Notes: generated by a model not told the origin, from the letters alone. A DNA stretch of 64,000 nt from Clostridiaceae bacterium Marseille-Q4145 (GCA_018223365.1 JAGTTP010000001.1:1711910-1775909); one strand, 5' to 3'; shown: positions 52,376 through 61,101, counted from the first letter of the stretch. Numbers and translations are program-made.

Positions 52376-53734
52376 ATGGAGCAGATAAGGAAAGATGTTG
52401 TAGTAGTAGGAGGAGGTCCGGGCGGGTTTGCAGCTGCTGTGACTGCAGCAAGAGCCGGCGCAAAGGTGCTGTTGGTTGAACGCAACGGATATCTGGGAGG
52501 ACAGCTTGGGAGCGGACTTCCGTTTTTGGCTTTCTGGGATTTGAAAAAACGTCAGGTAATTGCGGGAATTGCAGAAGAATATGTAGAACGGCTGGAAAAG
52601 GCAAAGGCATCCTATGGGCATGAATATTGTCCTCATCATCAGTCTGTGACATTAGTCCATCCGTTCTATTCCAGAATTTTGTGTTTTGAAATGATCAAGG
52701 AGGCAGGTGTGGATTTGCTGATGCACTGTGAATTAAGCAGCGCAACGGTAAAGGATGGAAAGATAGAATCCATTATTGTTTCAGGAAAAGGTCAGCATTT
52801 TGAAATTTTTGCAGATGTTTTTATTGATGGAACCGGAGATGGCGACCTGGCAGTGCTGAGCGGAGCAGAAACAGAGAAAGGAAATCAAGAACATGTTATG
52901 CAGCCGCCGACGCTGATGTTTAATCTTGGAGGAGTAGACTTTGATGAATTCTGTGATTTTATTGAAGCACATCCAGAGGAGCTTCCCTATGATGTGCTTG
53001 ATAATATTGCAGAAGGCTACAATGCAGATTTTTTCAGAAAAACAAAAAGTTTTATTTTCCTTGGAATGCATCACCTTCTGGAAGAACTTAGAAAGAAAGG
53101 GGAATGTCCGGTTGACAGAGAGACCGTTATTTTTATCCGGCAGCCCATTCCAGGACAAGTTGCAGTGAATACCATCCGGTTGCTGAACTTTGATGGCTCC
53201 AATATCCATGATCTGAGTAATGGAGAAATGGAGGCACATCTGCAGATCCCGAAGCTGATGGAGATGTTTAAGAAACATGTGCCAGGATTTGAAAACTGTC
53301 ATCTGTCTTCCATCAATGCAAGCATTGGAGTTCGGGAAAGCCGGAGAGTAAAAGGTCTGAAGATGCTGGATTACCATGATGCTGTAGCAGGAAAGAAACC
53401 GGAAGATACCATTGCTCTGTGTGGATATTTCATTGATATTCATAATGGTGCCGGAGAGGGAACTTACCGGGTTTCCATTGAAGAGCCATTTGGAATCCCG
53501 TATGGATGTCTGGTATCAAAAGATATTAAGAACCTGATGATGGCGGGGCGTGATATCAGTGTTGATTCCGTTACATTTGGGTCTACAAGAATTATGAATG
53601 TTTGTATGGCGGTGGGGCAGGCAGCTGGCGAGGCAGCTTCCATGTGTATAAAGAAAAAACAGTTGCCAGAACAGGTAGATGTATCAGAACTGAGAGAGCA
53701 TTTACTGGAACAGAAAGCGATTTTGACATTATAG
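52376..53734 (+). CDS. FAD-dependent oxidoreductase, tandem copy 2
   Basis: A 452-residue paralogue of the preceding gene, about two thirds identical by eye over its whole length and without gaps larger than a few residues. All FAD-contact motifs are kept (GGGPGGFAAA, FIDGTGDGDLAVLSGAE, MMAGRDISVDSVTFGSTRIM). Differences cluster in the substrate-side region around residues 45-130, as expected for divergence of substrate or formation of a heteromer. GGAGG precedes the ATG at 52376; an adjacent GTG at 52373 is less likely. Confidence 0.88.
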   Translation: MEQIRKDVVVVGGGPGGFAAAVTAARAGAKVLLVERNGYLGGQLGSGLPFLAFWDLKKRQVIAGIAEEYVERLEKAKASYGHEYCPHHQSVTLVHPFYSRILCFEMIKEAGVDLLMHCELSSATVKDGKIESIIVSGKGQHFEIFADVFIDGTGDGDLAVLSGAETEKGNQEHVMQPPTLMFNLGGVDFDEFCDFIEAHPEELPYDVLDNIAEGYNADFFRKTKSFIFLGMHHLLEELRKKGECPVDRETVIFIRQPIPGQVAVNTIRLLNFDGSNIHDLSNGEMEAHLQIPKLMEMFKKHVPGFENCHLSSINASIGVRESRRVKGLKMLDYHDAVAGKKPEDTIALCGYFIDIHNGAGEGTYRVSIEEPFGIPYGCLVSKDIKNLMMAGRDISVDSVTFGSTRIMNVCMAVGQAAGEAASMCIKKKQLPEQVDVSELREHLLEQKAILTL

Positions 53735-53753
53735 AATGGATGGGAGGACGAAA

Positions 53754-54827
53754 ATGGAAATTCCAAAAACGATGAAGGCTTTGGTAGCATATAGCAAGGA
53801 TGATTACAGGTTGGTTAATGACTTCCCGGTTCCGGAATGCGGGGATGATGATATTCTCATAAAGACAGAAGCCTGCGGTATCTGTGCTGGAGACTTGAAA
53901 TGTATGCATGGGGCAGAGCGATTCTGGGGAAATGAAGAAGAACCTTCATGGGTGCGGCCGCCGTTTATTCCGGGGCATGAGTTCCTTGGATTTATTGTGA
54001 AAATGGGAAAGAATGTAAGGGGATATGAGATCGGAGACCGGATTACGGCAGATCAGATTGTTCCCTGCGGAGAATGTAAATTCTGTAAATCAGGCCGGTA
54101 TTGGATGTGTGAGCCCCATGCTACATTTGGGTTCCAGAAGGAAAATAACGGGGGGATGGCAGAATACGTAAGATATCCAAAGACAGCAGTGCTTCATAAA
54201 GTGCCAAAGGATATGCCGTTGGAGAGAGCACTTCTTATTGAACCGTTTTCCTGCTCCAAACATTGTGTGGACCGTGCCCAGATTAAAAGTGATGATGTTG
54301 TGGTTATTTCCGGTGCTGGAACGCTAGGACTTGGGATGATTACCTATGCAAGCAGGCTGAACCCGGAAAAACTTATTGTACTAGATATGAAGGATGAACG
54401 TCTGGAAAAAGCAAAGAAATTTGGCACTGACTTGGTAATGAACCCGGGAAAAGAGGATGTGGTTGCCAGAATAAAAGAATTAACTGATGGATATGGCTGT
54501 GATATTTACATTGAAGCAACAGGGCATCCTTCCAGCGTGGAACAGGGGCTGAAAATGATCCGAAAACTGGGTAGGTTTGTGGAATTCAGTGTATTTGGAA
54601 GCCCGGCTTCCATTGACTGGAGCATCATTGGAGATGGAAAGGAACTGGATGTGTTAGGCGCTCATTTATCTCCTTATTGTTTTCCGTATGTCATTGAGCA
54701 TCTTGCCAATGGAGATCTGAAGAGTGATGGAGTGGTATCAGCGATTTACAGGCTGGATGACTGGAAAGAAGCGTTTGACAAGGCAACTGGAAAAGACGGA
54801 GATTTTAAAGTGGCATTCAAATTTTAA
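53754..54827 (+). CDS. zinc-dependent medium-chain alcohol/polyol dehydrogenase, paralogue 2
   Basis: A 357-residue MDR dehydrogenase, by eye about 70% identical to the gene at 44213-45286 and of identical length. The catalytic zinc (ACGICAGDLKC, PGHEFLG), structural zinc (CGECKFCKSGRYWMC) and NAD motif (SGAGTLGLG) are all present. GGGAGGA precedes the ATG at 53754. It lies between the FAD oxidoreductases and the epimerase, which suggests oxidation or reduction of a hydroxyl next to the epimerised carbon. Confidence 0.9.
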   Translation: MEIPKTMKALVAYSKDDYRLVNDFPVPECGDDDILIKTEACGICAGDLKCMHGAERFWGNEEEPSWVRPPFIPGHEFLGFIVKMGKNVRGYEIGDRITADQIVPCGECKFCKSGRYWMCEPHATFGFQKENNGGMAEYVRYPKTAVLHKVPKDMPLERALLIEPFSCSKHCVDRAQIKSDDVVVISGAGTLGLGMITYASRLNPEKLIVLDMKDERLEKAKKFGTDLVMNPGKEDVVARIKELTDGYGCDIYIEATGHPSSVEQGLKMIRKLGRFVEFSVFGSPASIDWSIIGDGKELDVLGAHLSPYCFPYVIEHLANGDLKSDGVVSAIYRLDDWKEAFDKATGKDGDFKVAFKF

Positions 54828-54838
54828 GAGGTGGTCAC

Positions 54839-55708
54839 ATGAAATATGGAATTTATTATGCCTATTGGGAAAAGGAATGGGCGGCAGATTACACACAATA
54901 TGTGAAAAAGGCGGAAAAACTTGGATTTGATATTCTTGAAATAGGTGCTTCTCCACTCCCGGATTATAGTCAGGAGCAGATACGGTTGCTGCGTCAGTGC
55001 GCCAAAGATAGTGGAGTGACGCTGACAGCAGGATATGGTCCTACATTTGAGCATAATATGGGCTCTTCTGATCCGGCTATCAGAGAAAAGGCATCGGAAT
55101 GGTTTAAAAGATTGTTTGAGGTGATGGGGCAGCTGGAGATCTCCAAGATTGGTGGCGCTTTGTATTCCTACTGGCCTGTAGATTTTTCCAAACCAGTTCA
55201 TAAAGAGGATGACTGGAAATATAGCGTGGAGGGAATGAAAAAGCTGTCAGAGCTGGCTAAACCCTATCAGATTACCTTGAATCTGGAAGTCCTGAATCGC
55301 TTTGAAAATCCTATTTTGAATACGGCAGAAGAAGGTGTTCAGTTTGTAACGGAGGTTGACCGGGATAACGTAAAGGTCATGCTGGATACATTTCATATGA
55401 ATATTGAAGAAACAAGTATTTCAGCTGCAATCCGGACAGCAGGGAATCTTTTGGGACATTTCCATACAGGAGAATGTAATCGTATGGTTCCTGGACAGGG
55501 ACGGATGCCCTGGCGTGAAATAGCGGAAGCATTGCATGAAATTCAGTATGATGGCAGTGTTGTCATGGAACCTTTTGTACGAAGAGGCGGACAGATTGAA
55601 AAGGATATTCATATTTGGAGAAATATGAAGACTGATATCTCAGAAGAAATTCTTGATCGGGATGCGCGAAATGCGCTTTTATTTGAAAAATATTTATTTG
55701 AACAGTAA
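54839..55708 (+). CDS. D-psicose/allulose 3-epimerase-like ketose epimerase
   Basis: A 289-residue TIM-barrel epimerase of the AP-endonuclease-2 fold. It is strikingly similar, from memory, to characterised clostridial D-psicose 3-epimerases: MKYGIYYAYWEKEW, GGALYSYWP and PGQGRMPW. Metal ligands are visible in LEVLNRFEN (Glu), VMLDTFHMNIEE (Asp, His), HFHTGECNR (His) and VMEPFVRRGG (Glu). Such enzymes act on free ketoses such as allulose, fructose, tagatose or sorbose. It ends the catabolic operon and is followed by a shared terminator. The true substrate may be another keto-sugar. Confidence 0.88.
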   Translation: MKYGIYYAYWEKEWAADYTQYVKKAEKLGFDILEIGASPLPDYSQEQIRLLRQCAKDSGVTLTAGYGPTFEHNMGSSDPAIREKASEWFKRLFEVMGQLEISKIGGALYSYWPVDFSKPVHKEDDWKYSVEGMKKLSELAKPYQITLNLEVLNRFENPILNTAEEGVQFVTEVDRDNVKVMLDTFHMNIEETSISAAIRTAGNLLGHFHTGECNRMVPGQGRMPWREIAEALHEIQYDGSVVMEPFVRRGGQIEKDIHIWRNMKTDISEEILDRDARNALLFEKYLFEQ

Positions 55709-55709
55709 G

Positions 55710-55758
55710 AAAAACTGCTGTGGATGGTTGATGTTTCAATCCAGCCACAGCAGTTTTT
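55710..55758. terminator. bidirectional terminator between the epimerase gene and argG
   Basis: A 14-bp stem (55710-55723, 55745-55758) with A-rich left and T-rich right arms serves both convergent transcripts. Confidence 0.9.
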
Positions 55759-55768
55759 GCATACATAT

Positions 55769-56995
55769 TTATTTCTGATTCTCTTTTGCTTCCATGAGCT
55801 TCATAGCACGAACCTTCAGCGGCAGTCCGAACAGGGTGATGAATCCGCTTGCGTCGTGGTGGTCATACATATCACCGGTGGTGAAGGATGCCAGAGACTC
55901 GTTGTAGAGGCTGTAAGGAGATGTGGTTCCGGCTTTGATGATGTTACCTTTGTAAAGTTTGAATTTTACTTCGCCAGTTACATATTCCTGCGTGCTTGCT
56001 ACAAATGCGCGGATAGCATCACACAGAGGAGTGAACCATTTTCCTTCGTATACAACCTGGGACAGCTTGTTGCCCATGTCTTTCTTCGCTTCCATGGTAG
56101 CACGGTCAAGTACCAGCTCTTCCAGCTGCTTGTGAGCTTCCATCAGGATAGTTCCGCCAGGAGTCTCATAAACACCGCGGGATTTCATACCAACAACACG
56201 GTTCTCTACGATATCTACGATACCGATACCATGTTTTCCTCCCAGTTTGTTCAGCTCTCTGATGATGTCAGCAACCTTCATCTTCTTGCCGTTTACGGAA
56301 GTCGGAACACCTTTTTCAAAGGTCATGGTTACATATTCATCCTGATCCGGTGCTTTCTCCGGAGTTACGCCAAGAACCAGCATGTGATCATAGTTCGGCT
56401 CATTTGCCGGATCTTCCAGTTCCAGTCCTTCGTGGCTGATGTGCCACAGGTTGCGGTCACGGCTGTAGCTGTGGCTGTGATCGAAGGGCAGGTCAATGCC
56501 GTGTTTTTTACAGTATTCGATCTCGTCATCACGGGACTGCATGGTCCAGACGTCGGTCATTCTCCACGGAGCAATGATCTTCAGGTCCGGAGCCAGAGCT
56601 TTGATTGCCAGTTCAAAACGGATCTGGTCATTTCCTTTACCGGTAGCACCATGGCAGATAGCGGAAGCGCCTTCTTTTCTTGCGATCTCTACCAGTTTCT
56701 TTGCGATAACCGGACGAGCCATGGAAGTTCCGAGAAGATATTTGTTCTCGTATACAGCACCTGCCTGTACGCACGGCATGATGTAGTCCTCAGCGAACTC
56801 GTCAACGATGTCTTCAATATATAATTTAGCAGCGCCGGATGCTTTCGCTCTCTCCTCCAGGCCATCCAGCTCGTTTCCCTGACCGCAGTCTACACAGCAG
56901 CAGATAACGTCATAACCAAAATTCTCTTTCAGCCACGGAATAATAGCGGTAGTATCCAGACCACCGGAATATGCAAGAACAACTTTTTCTTTCAT
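55769..56995 (-). CDS. argG: argininosuccinate synthase
   Basis: A 408-residue ATP-dependent enzyme joining citrulline and aspartate. The P-loop motif AYSGGLDTTA opens the protein, and CHGATGKGNDQ, GRDLW-like DRNLWHIS and GIGIVDIVENR follow. Length is standard. GAGGAGG precedes the ATG on the minus strand. It is divergent from the argC operon and its leader appears to contain the whole of repeat copy 2. No argH or argF gene lies in the window. Confidence 0.97.
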   Translation of the reverse strand: MKEKVVLAYSGGLDTTAIIPWLKENFGYDVICCCVDCGQGNELDGLEERAKASGAAKLYIEDIVDEFAEDYIMPCVQAGAVYENKYLLGTSMARPVIAKKLVEIARKEGASAICHGATGKGNDQIRFELAIKALAPDLKIIAPWRMTDVWTMQSRDDEIEYCKKHGIDLPFDHSHSYSRDRNLWHISHEGLELEDPANEPNYDHMLVLGVTPEKAPDQDEYVTMTFEKGVPTSVNGKKMKVADIIRELNKLGGKHGIGIVDIVENRVVGMKSRGVYETPGGTILMEAHKQLEELVLDRATMEAKKDMGNKLSQVVYEGKWFTPLCDAIRAFVASTQEYVTGEVKFKLYKGNIIKAGTTSPYSLYNESLASFTTGDMYDHHDASGFITLFGLPLKVRAMKLMEAKENQK

Positions 56996-57032
56996 ATTAT
57001 AAATCCTCCTCGTATTGTAAAATCATGTGTTT

Positions 57033-57174
57033 ATTCAGAGCCACATTCGCAAAACCGCTGCTTCGCAGCTTTACTTTTGCTCATGTATGGCGTCTCGCCA
57101 TATACATGCACCTGAATATGTTCCCGTATGCAAGCATACGTCACATATTTACGCGCATGTGCATGGCTCTGAAT
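57033..57174 (+). repeat. 142-bp structured palindromic repeat, copy 2
   Basis: This has the same orientation and length as 1375-1516. The terminal inverted repeats ATTCAGAGCCA (57033-57043) and TGGCTCTGAAT (57164-57174) are identical to those of copy 1. Stem changes relative to copy 1 are compensatory: GCCTC/GAGGC becomes GCTGC/GCAGC, and AGGGC/GCCCT becomes ATGGC/GCCAT. It lies between the argG promoter and gene, so it is transcribed, in reverse complement, as nearly all of the argG leader. Confidence 0.85.
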
Positions 57175-57180
57175 AGTTAC

Positions 57181-57209
57181 AATATACAACATCCTATTGA
57201 AAACTGCAA
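57181..57209 (-). promoter_or_regulatory. argG promoter
   Basis: On the minus strand TTGCAG (57209-57204) and TATATT (57186-57181) are spaced 17 bp. The expected start site falls at about 57174, the edge of repeat copy 2. Confidence 0.65.
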
Positions 57210-57257
57210 GCGAAATTTTATACATAAAAACAGGAATTATGTGCATAAACTTGATAT

Positions 57258-57306
57258 ATATGCATATAAAGTTCAAAATATACATATATAATGAATAAAA
57301 ATGCAT
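57258..57306. promoter_or_regulatory. ARG-box-like operators between argG and argC
   Basis: ATGAATAAAAATGCAT (57291-57306) closely matches the arginine repressor box known from Bacillus AhrC (CATGAATAAAAATKCAAK). A weaker site, ATGCATATAAAGTTCA, lies at 57260-57275. Their position between the two divergent promoters suits ArgR/AhrC control of both transcripts. Confidence 0.65.
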
Positions 57307-57324
57307 AAAAAATCAGAAAAGGAC

Positions 57325-57366
57325 TTGCAAAGCAGATAAAACGGGGTTACAATACATCTATTGTAA
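57325..57366 (+). promoter_or_regulatory. argC operon promoter with palindrome
   Basis: TTGCAA (57325-57330) and TACAAT (57348-57353) are spaced 17 bp. A perfect inverted repeat TTACAATA-n4-TATTGTAA (57347-57354, 57359-57366) overlaps the -10. The half-site GTTACAATA also occurs at the argG -10 (57176-57184). Confidence 0.75.
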
Positions 57367-57412
57367 ATTCGCAACACATTTATTTTATATGAACAACGGG
57401 GAGAATGAGAAT

Positions 57413-58453
57413 ATGGTCAGAGTAGGAATCATCGGAGCAACCGGATATGCAGGCGGCGAACTGGTACGCCTTTTACTTGGTCATAAGGATGTAGAGATCA
57501 AATGGTACGGATCCAGAAGCTATGTGGATCAGGCCTACGCATCCGTATATCAGAATATGTTCCAGTTGGTAGATGCAAAATGTCTGGACGATAATATGGA
57601 AGCAATGGCAGATCAGGTGGATGTGATCTTCACAGCAACACCCCAGGGGCTGTGTGCATCCCTGGTAAATGAAGAGATTTTAAAAAAAGTAAAGATTATC
57701 GATTTAAGTGCGGACTTCCGTATTAAAGATGTATCTGTCTATGAAAAATGGTATGGGATCGAGCACAAAGCTCCCCAGTATATTGAAGAGGCAGTCTACG
57801 GACTGTGTGAGGTGAACCGGGAAAAAGTGAAGAAAGCAAGACTGGTAGCCAATCCGGGATGCTATCCGACTTGTAGTTTCCTTTCTGTTTATCCCTGTGT
57901 GAAAGAGGGACTCATTGATCCGAATACCATTATCATTGATGCGAAATCCGGAACTTCCGGAGCAGGAAGAGGTGCCAAGGTGGACAATCTGTTCTGTGAG
58001 GTCAATGAAAATATCAAGGCCTACGGCGTGGCAGGACACCGCCACACACCGGAGATCGAGGAGCAGTTAGGGTATGCGGCAGGTGAGCCGGTGCTCATCA
58101 ACTTTACACCGCATCTGGTACCCATGCAGAGAGGTATTCTGGTAACCGCCTATGCATCTCTGAAAAAAGACGTTATCTATGAAGAGGTAAAGGCAGTTTA
58201 TGATAAATACTACAACGACGAGTTCTTCGTCCGTGTATTAAATAAGGATGTCTGCCCGCAGACCCGCTGGGTGGAAGGCAGCAACTTTGTAGATGTGAAC
58301 TTCAAGATTGATCCGAGAACCAAGCGTATCATTATGATGGGCGCTATGGACAATCTGGTAAAAGGTGCAGCTGGACAGGCAGTACAGAATATGAATCTCA
58401 TGTTTGGATTTGAGGAAGCGGAAGGCCTTCGCATGGCTCCGGTCTTTCCGTAA
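57413..58453 (+). CDS. argC: N-acetyl-gamma-glutamyl-phosphate reductase
   Basis: A 346-residue NADPH-dependent enzyme, the third step of the acetylated arginine route. The Rossmann motif GATGYAGGELVRLL and the catalytic cysteine in NPGCYPT (about residue 149) are intact, along with HRHTPEIEEQ. The ATG at 57413 is preferred to 57389 because GGGGAGA lies 9 bp upstream; the earlier ATG has no RBS. First gene of the arg operon. Confidence 0.96.
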   Translation: MVRVGIIGATGYAGGELVRLLLGHKDVEIKWYGSRSYVDQAYASVYQNMFQLVDAKCLDDNMEAMADQVDVIFTATPQGLCASLVNEEILKKVKIIDLSADFRIKDVSVYEKWYGIEHKAPQYIEEAVYGLCEVNREKVKKARLVANPGCYPTCSFLSVYPCVKEGLIDPNTIIIDAKSGTSGAGRGAKVDNLFCEVNENIKAYGVAGHRHTPEIEEQLGYAAGEPVLINFTPHLVPMQRGILVTAYASLKKDVIYEEVKAVYDKYYNDEFFVRVLNKDVCPQTRWVEGSNFVDVNFKIDPRTKRIIMMGAMDNLVKGAAGQAVQNMNLMFGFEEAEGLRMAPVFP

Positions 58454-58477
58454 ATATAGAAAAGGCAGGAAAATACA

Positions 58478-58930
58478 ATGGAAATCCGGGTAATGAAAGC
58501 GGAAGATTACGATAAATTATATGAACTGTGGATGACGATCAAGGGCTTCGGCATCCGAAGCATCGACGATTCCAGAGAAGGAGTTGCCCGCTTTCTGAAG
58601 AGAAATCCTACCACCAGCATGACTGCCTGGGACGGGGATACCCTGATTGGTGCCATTCTCTGTGGACATGACGGAAGACGGGGGTGTCTTTATCATGTAT
58701 GCGTGAGAAAAGGCTATCGCCGCCATGGCGTAGGAAAGGCCATGGTAGTTGCCTGCATGGAAGCGCTTCGGAAGGAAGAGATCAATAAAGTCACCCTGAT
58801 CGCATTTACGAAAAATGATATTGGAAATGCATTTTGGAACAAGATCGGCTGGACGGAGCGTGAAGACCTGAACTATTATGATTTCACATTAAATGAAGCA
58901 AACATTACCGCATTTATCGAGGAGGATTGA
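58478..58930 (+). CDS. GNAT-family N-acetyltransferase in the arg operon
   Basis: A 150-residue GNAT acyltransferase. The acetyl-CoA loop reads VRKGYRRHGVGKAMV and the C-terminal KIGWTEREDLNYY is typical. It lies 24 bp after argC and 7 bp before argJ. The operon also has argJ, which can make N-acetylglutamate itself, so this gene may be a priming N-acetylglutamate synthase of the short GNAT kind, or acetylate something else. I favour the former on position only. Confidence 0.85.
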   Translation: MEIRVMKAEDYDKLYELWMTIKGFGIRSIDDSREGVARFLKRNPTTSMTAWDGDTLIGAILCGHDGRRGCLYHVCVRKGYRRHGVGKAMVVACMEALRKEEINKVTLIAFTKNDIGNAFWNKIGWTEREDLNYYDFTLNEANITAFIEED

Positions 58931-58937
58931 AGAAACC

Positions 58938-60164
58938 ATGAAGATCATTACAGGCGGAGTTACCGCAGCAAAAGGATTTGAAGCGGCATCTGTGGAAGCA
59001 CAGATCAAATACAAAAACCGGAAAGATATGGCGCTGGTTTACAGCGAAGTTCCCTGTGTGGCAGCCGGAACCTTCACGACCAATGTGGTAAAGGCAGCCC
59101 CGGTAAAATGGGATCAGGAGGTCGTATACCATTCACCGGCAGCACAGGCGGTCATCATTAATTCCGGTATCGCCAATGCCTGCACCGGAGCAGAAGGTTA
59201 TGGTTATTGTAAAGAGACTGCAGAGGCAGCAGCCAAAGCACTGGATGTACCGGAGGATTCCGTACTGGTAGCATCTACCGGAGTCATCGGCATGCAGCTT
59301 CCCATGGACCGTATTGCAGCAGGGGTGGAGAAATTGGCAGCTGCAAAGGACGGCAGCGAAAAGGAAGGTCTGGAGGCAGCCAAAGCCATCATGACCACTG
59401 ATACGAAGCCGAAATATGTGGGCGCACAGATTGAGATTGGCGGTAAGACAGTCACTATCGGCGGTATGTGCAAAGGTTCCGGCATGATCCATCCGAATAT
59501 GTGTACCATGCTTGGATTTGTCACTACCGATGCAGCTATCACCAAAGAACTGCTGCAGAAAGCCCTTTCTGATGATATCAAAGATACCTTCAATATGATT
59601 TCCGTGGATGGAGACACTTCCACCAATGATACGGTGCTTTTGCTGGCCAATGGTATGGCAGAAAACCCGGTCATCGATGACGAGAACAGTTCGGAATATG
59701 CAGAGTTTAAGAAAGCCCTCAACTATGTAAATACAGAACTCTCCAAGAAGATTGCCGGAGACGGCGAGGGTGCAACCTGTCTCTTTGAAGTAAAAGTGGT
59801 CGGTGCAGAGAGCAAGGAACAGGCTGTGACCTTAAGCAAATCCGTTGTCATGTCTACCCTGACCAAAGCAGCTATCTATGGACATGATGCGAACTGGGGG
59901 AGAATTCTCTGCGCTATGGGATATTCCGGTGCTCAGTTTGACCCGGAGAAAGTAGATCTCTATTTTGAGAGCAAAGCCGGCAAGCTGAAGATCATTGAGA
60001 ATGGCGTATCTACCGGATACAGCGAGGAAGTGGCAACAAAGATTCTTTCAGAGGATCATGTAACAGCCATTGCTGATGTGAAGATGGGTGACTGCACAGC
60101 CACTGCATGGGGCTGTGACCTGACCCATGAGTATGTGAACATCAATGCAGACTACAGAAGCTAG
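58938..60164 (+). CDS. argJ: glutamate N-acetyltransferase / amino-acid acetyltransferase
   Basis: A 408-residue Ntn-type enzyme that transfers acetyl from N-acetylornithine to glutamate, recycling the acetyl group. The autoproteolysis region AIMTTDT (about residues 150-156) separates the alpha and beta chains. GGMCKGSGMIHPNM and VDGDTSTNDT are conserved blocks. The ATG at 58938 gives the standard N-terminus MKIITGGVTAAKGF; it follows GAGGAGG, which overlaps the preceding gene's end. The family may also make N-acetylglutamate from acetyl-CoA. Confidence 0.96.
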   Translation: MKIITGGVTAAKGFEAASVEAQIKYKNRKDMALVYSEVPCVAAGTFTTNVVKAAPVKWDQEVVYHSPAAQAVIINSGIANACTGAEGYGYCKETAEAAAKALDVPEDSVLVASTGVIGMQLPMDRIAAGVEKLAAAKDGSEKEGLEAAKAIMTTDTKPKYVGAQIEIGGKTVTIGGMCKGSGMIHPNMCTMLGFVTTDAAITKELLQKALSDDIKDTFNMISVDGDTSTNDTVLLLANGMAENPVIDDENSSEYAEFKKALNYVNTELSKKIAGDGEGATCLFEVKVVGAESKEQAVTLSKSVVMSTLTKAAIYGHDANWGRILCAMGYSGAQFDPEKVDLYFESKAGKLKIIENGVSTGYSEEVATKILSEDHVTAIADVKMGDCTATAWGCDLTHEYVNINADYRS

Positions 60165-60204
60165 AGCCTGACAGAACGGATACGTGAAAAGAGGAGTAGA
60201 GAAC

Positions 60205-61101
60205 ATGAGAAAAGATGATGAGAAATATCTGGAGAAAGCGGCCGTCCTGGTGGAAGCTCTTCCCTATATTCAGAAATTTAACCGGAAAGTAATTGTTGTC
60301 AAATACGGCGGAAGCGCCATGGTGGATGAGAACCTGAAGAAGAGTGTGATCAGTGACGTTACCCTTCTGAAACTGGTTGGATTCAAGCCGATCATCGTAC
60401 ATGGCGGCGGCAAGGAGATCAGTAAATGGGTCGGAAAAGTCGGAAAAGAGCCGGAATTCATCAACGGACTTCGTGTGACTGACGAGGAGACCATGGAGAT
60501 TGCCGAGATGGTACTTGGCCGTGTGAATAAGAGTCTGGTCAGTATGGTAGAATCTTTAGGTGTGAAGGCCATCGGTATCAGCGGAAAAGACGGCGGACTC
60601 TTGAAAGTAAAGAAGAAATATTCTGACGGTAAGGATATTGGTTATGTGGGTGAAATCAGCGAGGTAGACCCGCAGATTTTGTTTGATATGATGGAGAAGG
60701 ATTTTCTTCCGATTATCTGTCCGGTTGGTCTGGATGATGAGTTCAACACTTACAATATCAATGCGGATGACGCAGCCTGCGCGGTAGCCCGTGCGGTAGG
60801 AGCAAATAAACTGGCATTCCTGACGGATATTGAAGGACTGTACAGAGATTTCAATGACAAGAGTTCCCTGATCTCCGAGATCAAGGTAAGTGAAGCAAAA
60901 GAACTGATTGCAGGCGGCACCATCGGCGGCGGTATGCTTCCGAAACTGTCCAACTGTATTGATGCCATCGAGGCAGGTGTATCCAGAGTCCACATTATCG
61001 ACGGAAGAATCCCTCACAGTATTCTGATGGAGATCTTCTCTGACCGTGGTGTGGGAACTGCTATTTTGGGAGATACGGAGGAAAAATTCTATCATGAGTA
61101 A
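60205..61101 (+). CDS. argB: acetylglutamate kinase
   Basis: A 298-residue amino-acid kinase. VVKYGGSAM (phosphate loop), VHGGGKEISKW and the C-terminal GGTIGGGMLPKL are family markers. An N-terminal helix before the kinase core (KYLEKAAVLVEALPYIQKF) is typical of arginine-inhibited hexameric forms, so feedback inhibition is likely. The ATG at 60205 follows GAGGAG. The stop overlaps argD by 8 bp. Confidence 0.96.
   Translation: MRKDDEKYLEKAAVLVEALPYIQKFNRKVIVVKYGGSAMVDENLKKSVISDVTLLKLVGFKPIIVHGGGKEISKWVGKVGKEPEFINGLRVTDEETMEIAEMVLGRVNKSLVSMVESLGVKAIGISGKDGGLLKVKKKYSDGKDIGYVGEISEVDPQILFDMMEKDFLPIICPVGLDDEFNTYNINADDAACAVARAVGANKLAFLTDIEGLYRDFNDKSSLISEIKVSEAKELIAGGTIGGGMLPKLSNCIDAIEAGVSRVHIIDGRIPHSILMEIFSDRGVGTAILGDTEEKFYHE

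Noticed and set aside
50998..53734. The two FAD oxidoreductases as one frameshifted gene
   Set aside because: Each is full length with its own start, RBS and complete set of FAD motifs, so they are tandem paralogues.
55724..56824. Plus-strand open frame (366 codons) opposite argG
   Set aside because: Completely antisense to a textbook ArgG; no RBS and no recognisable motif.
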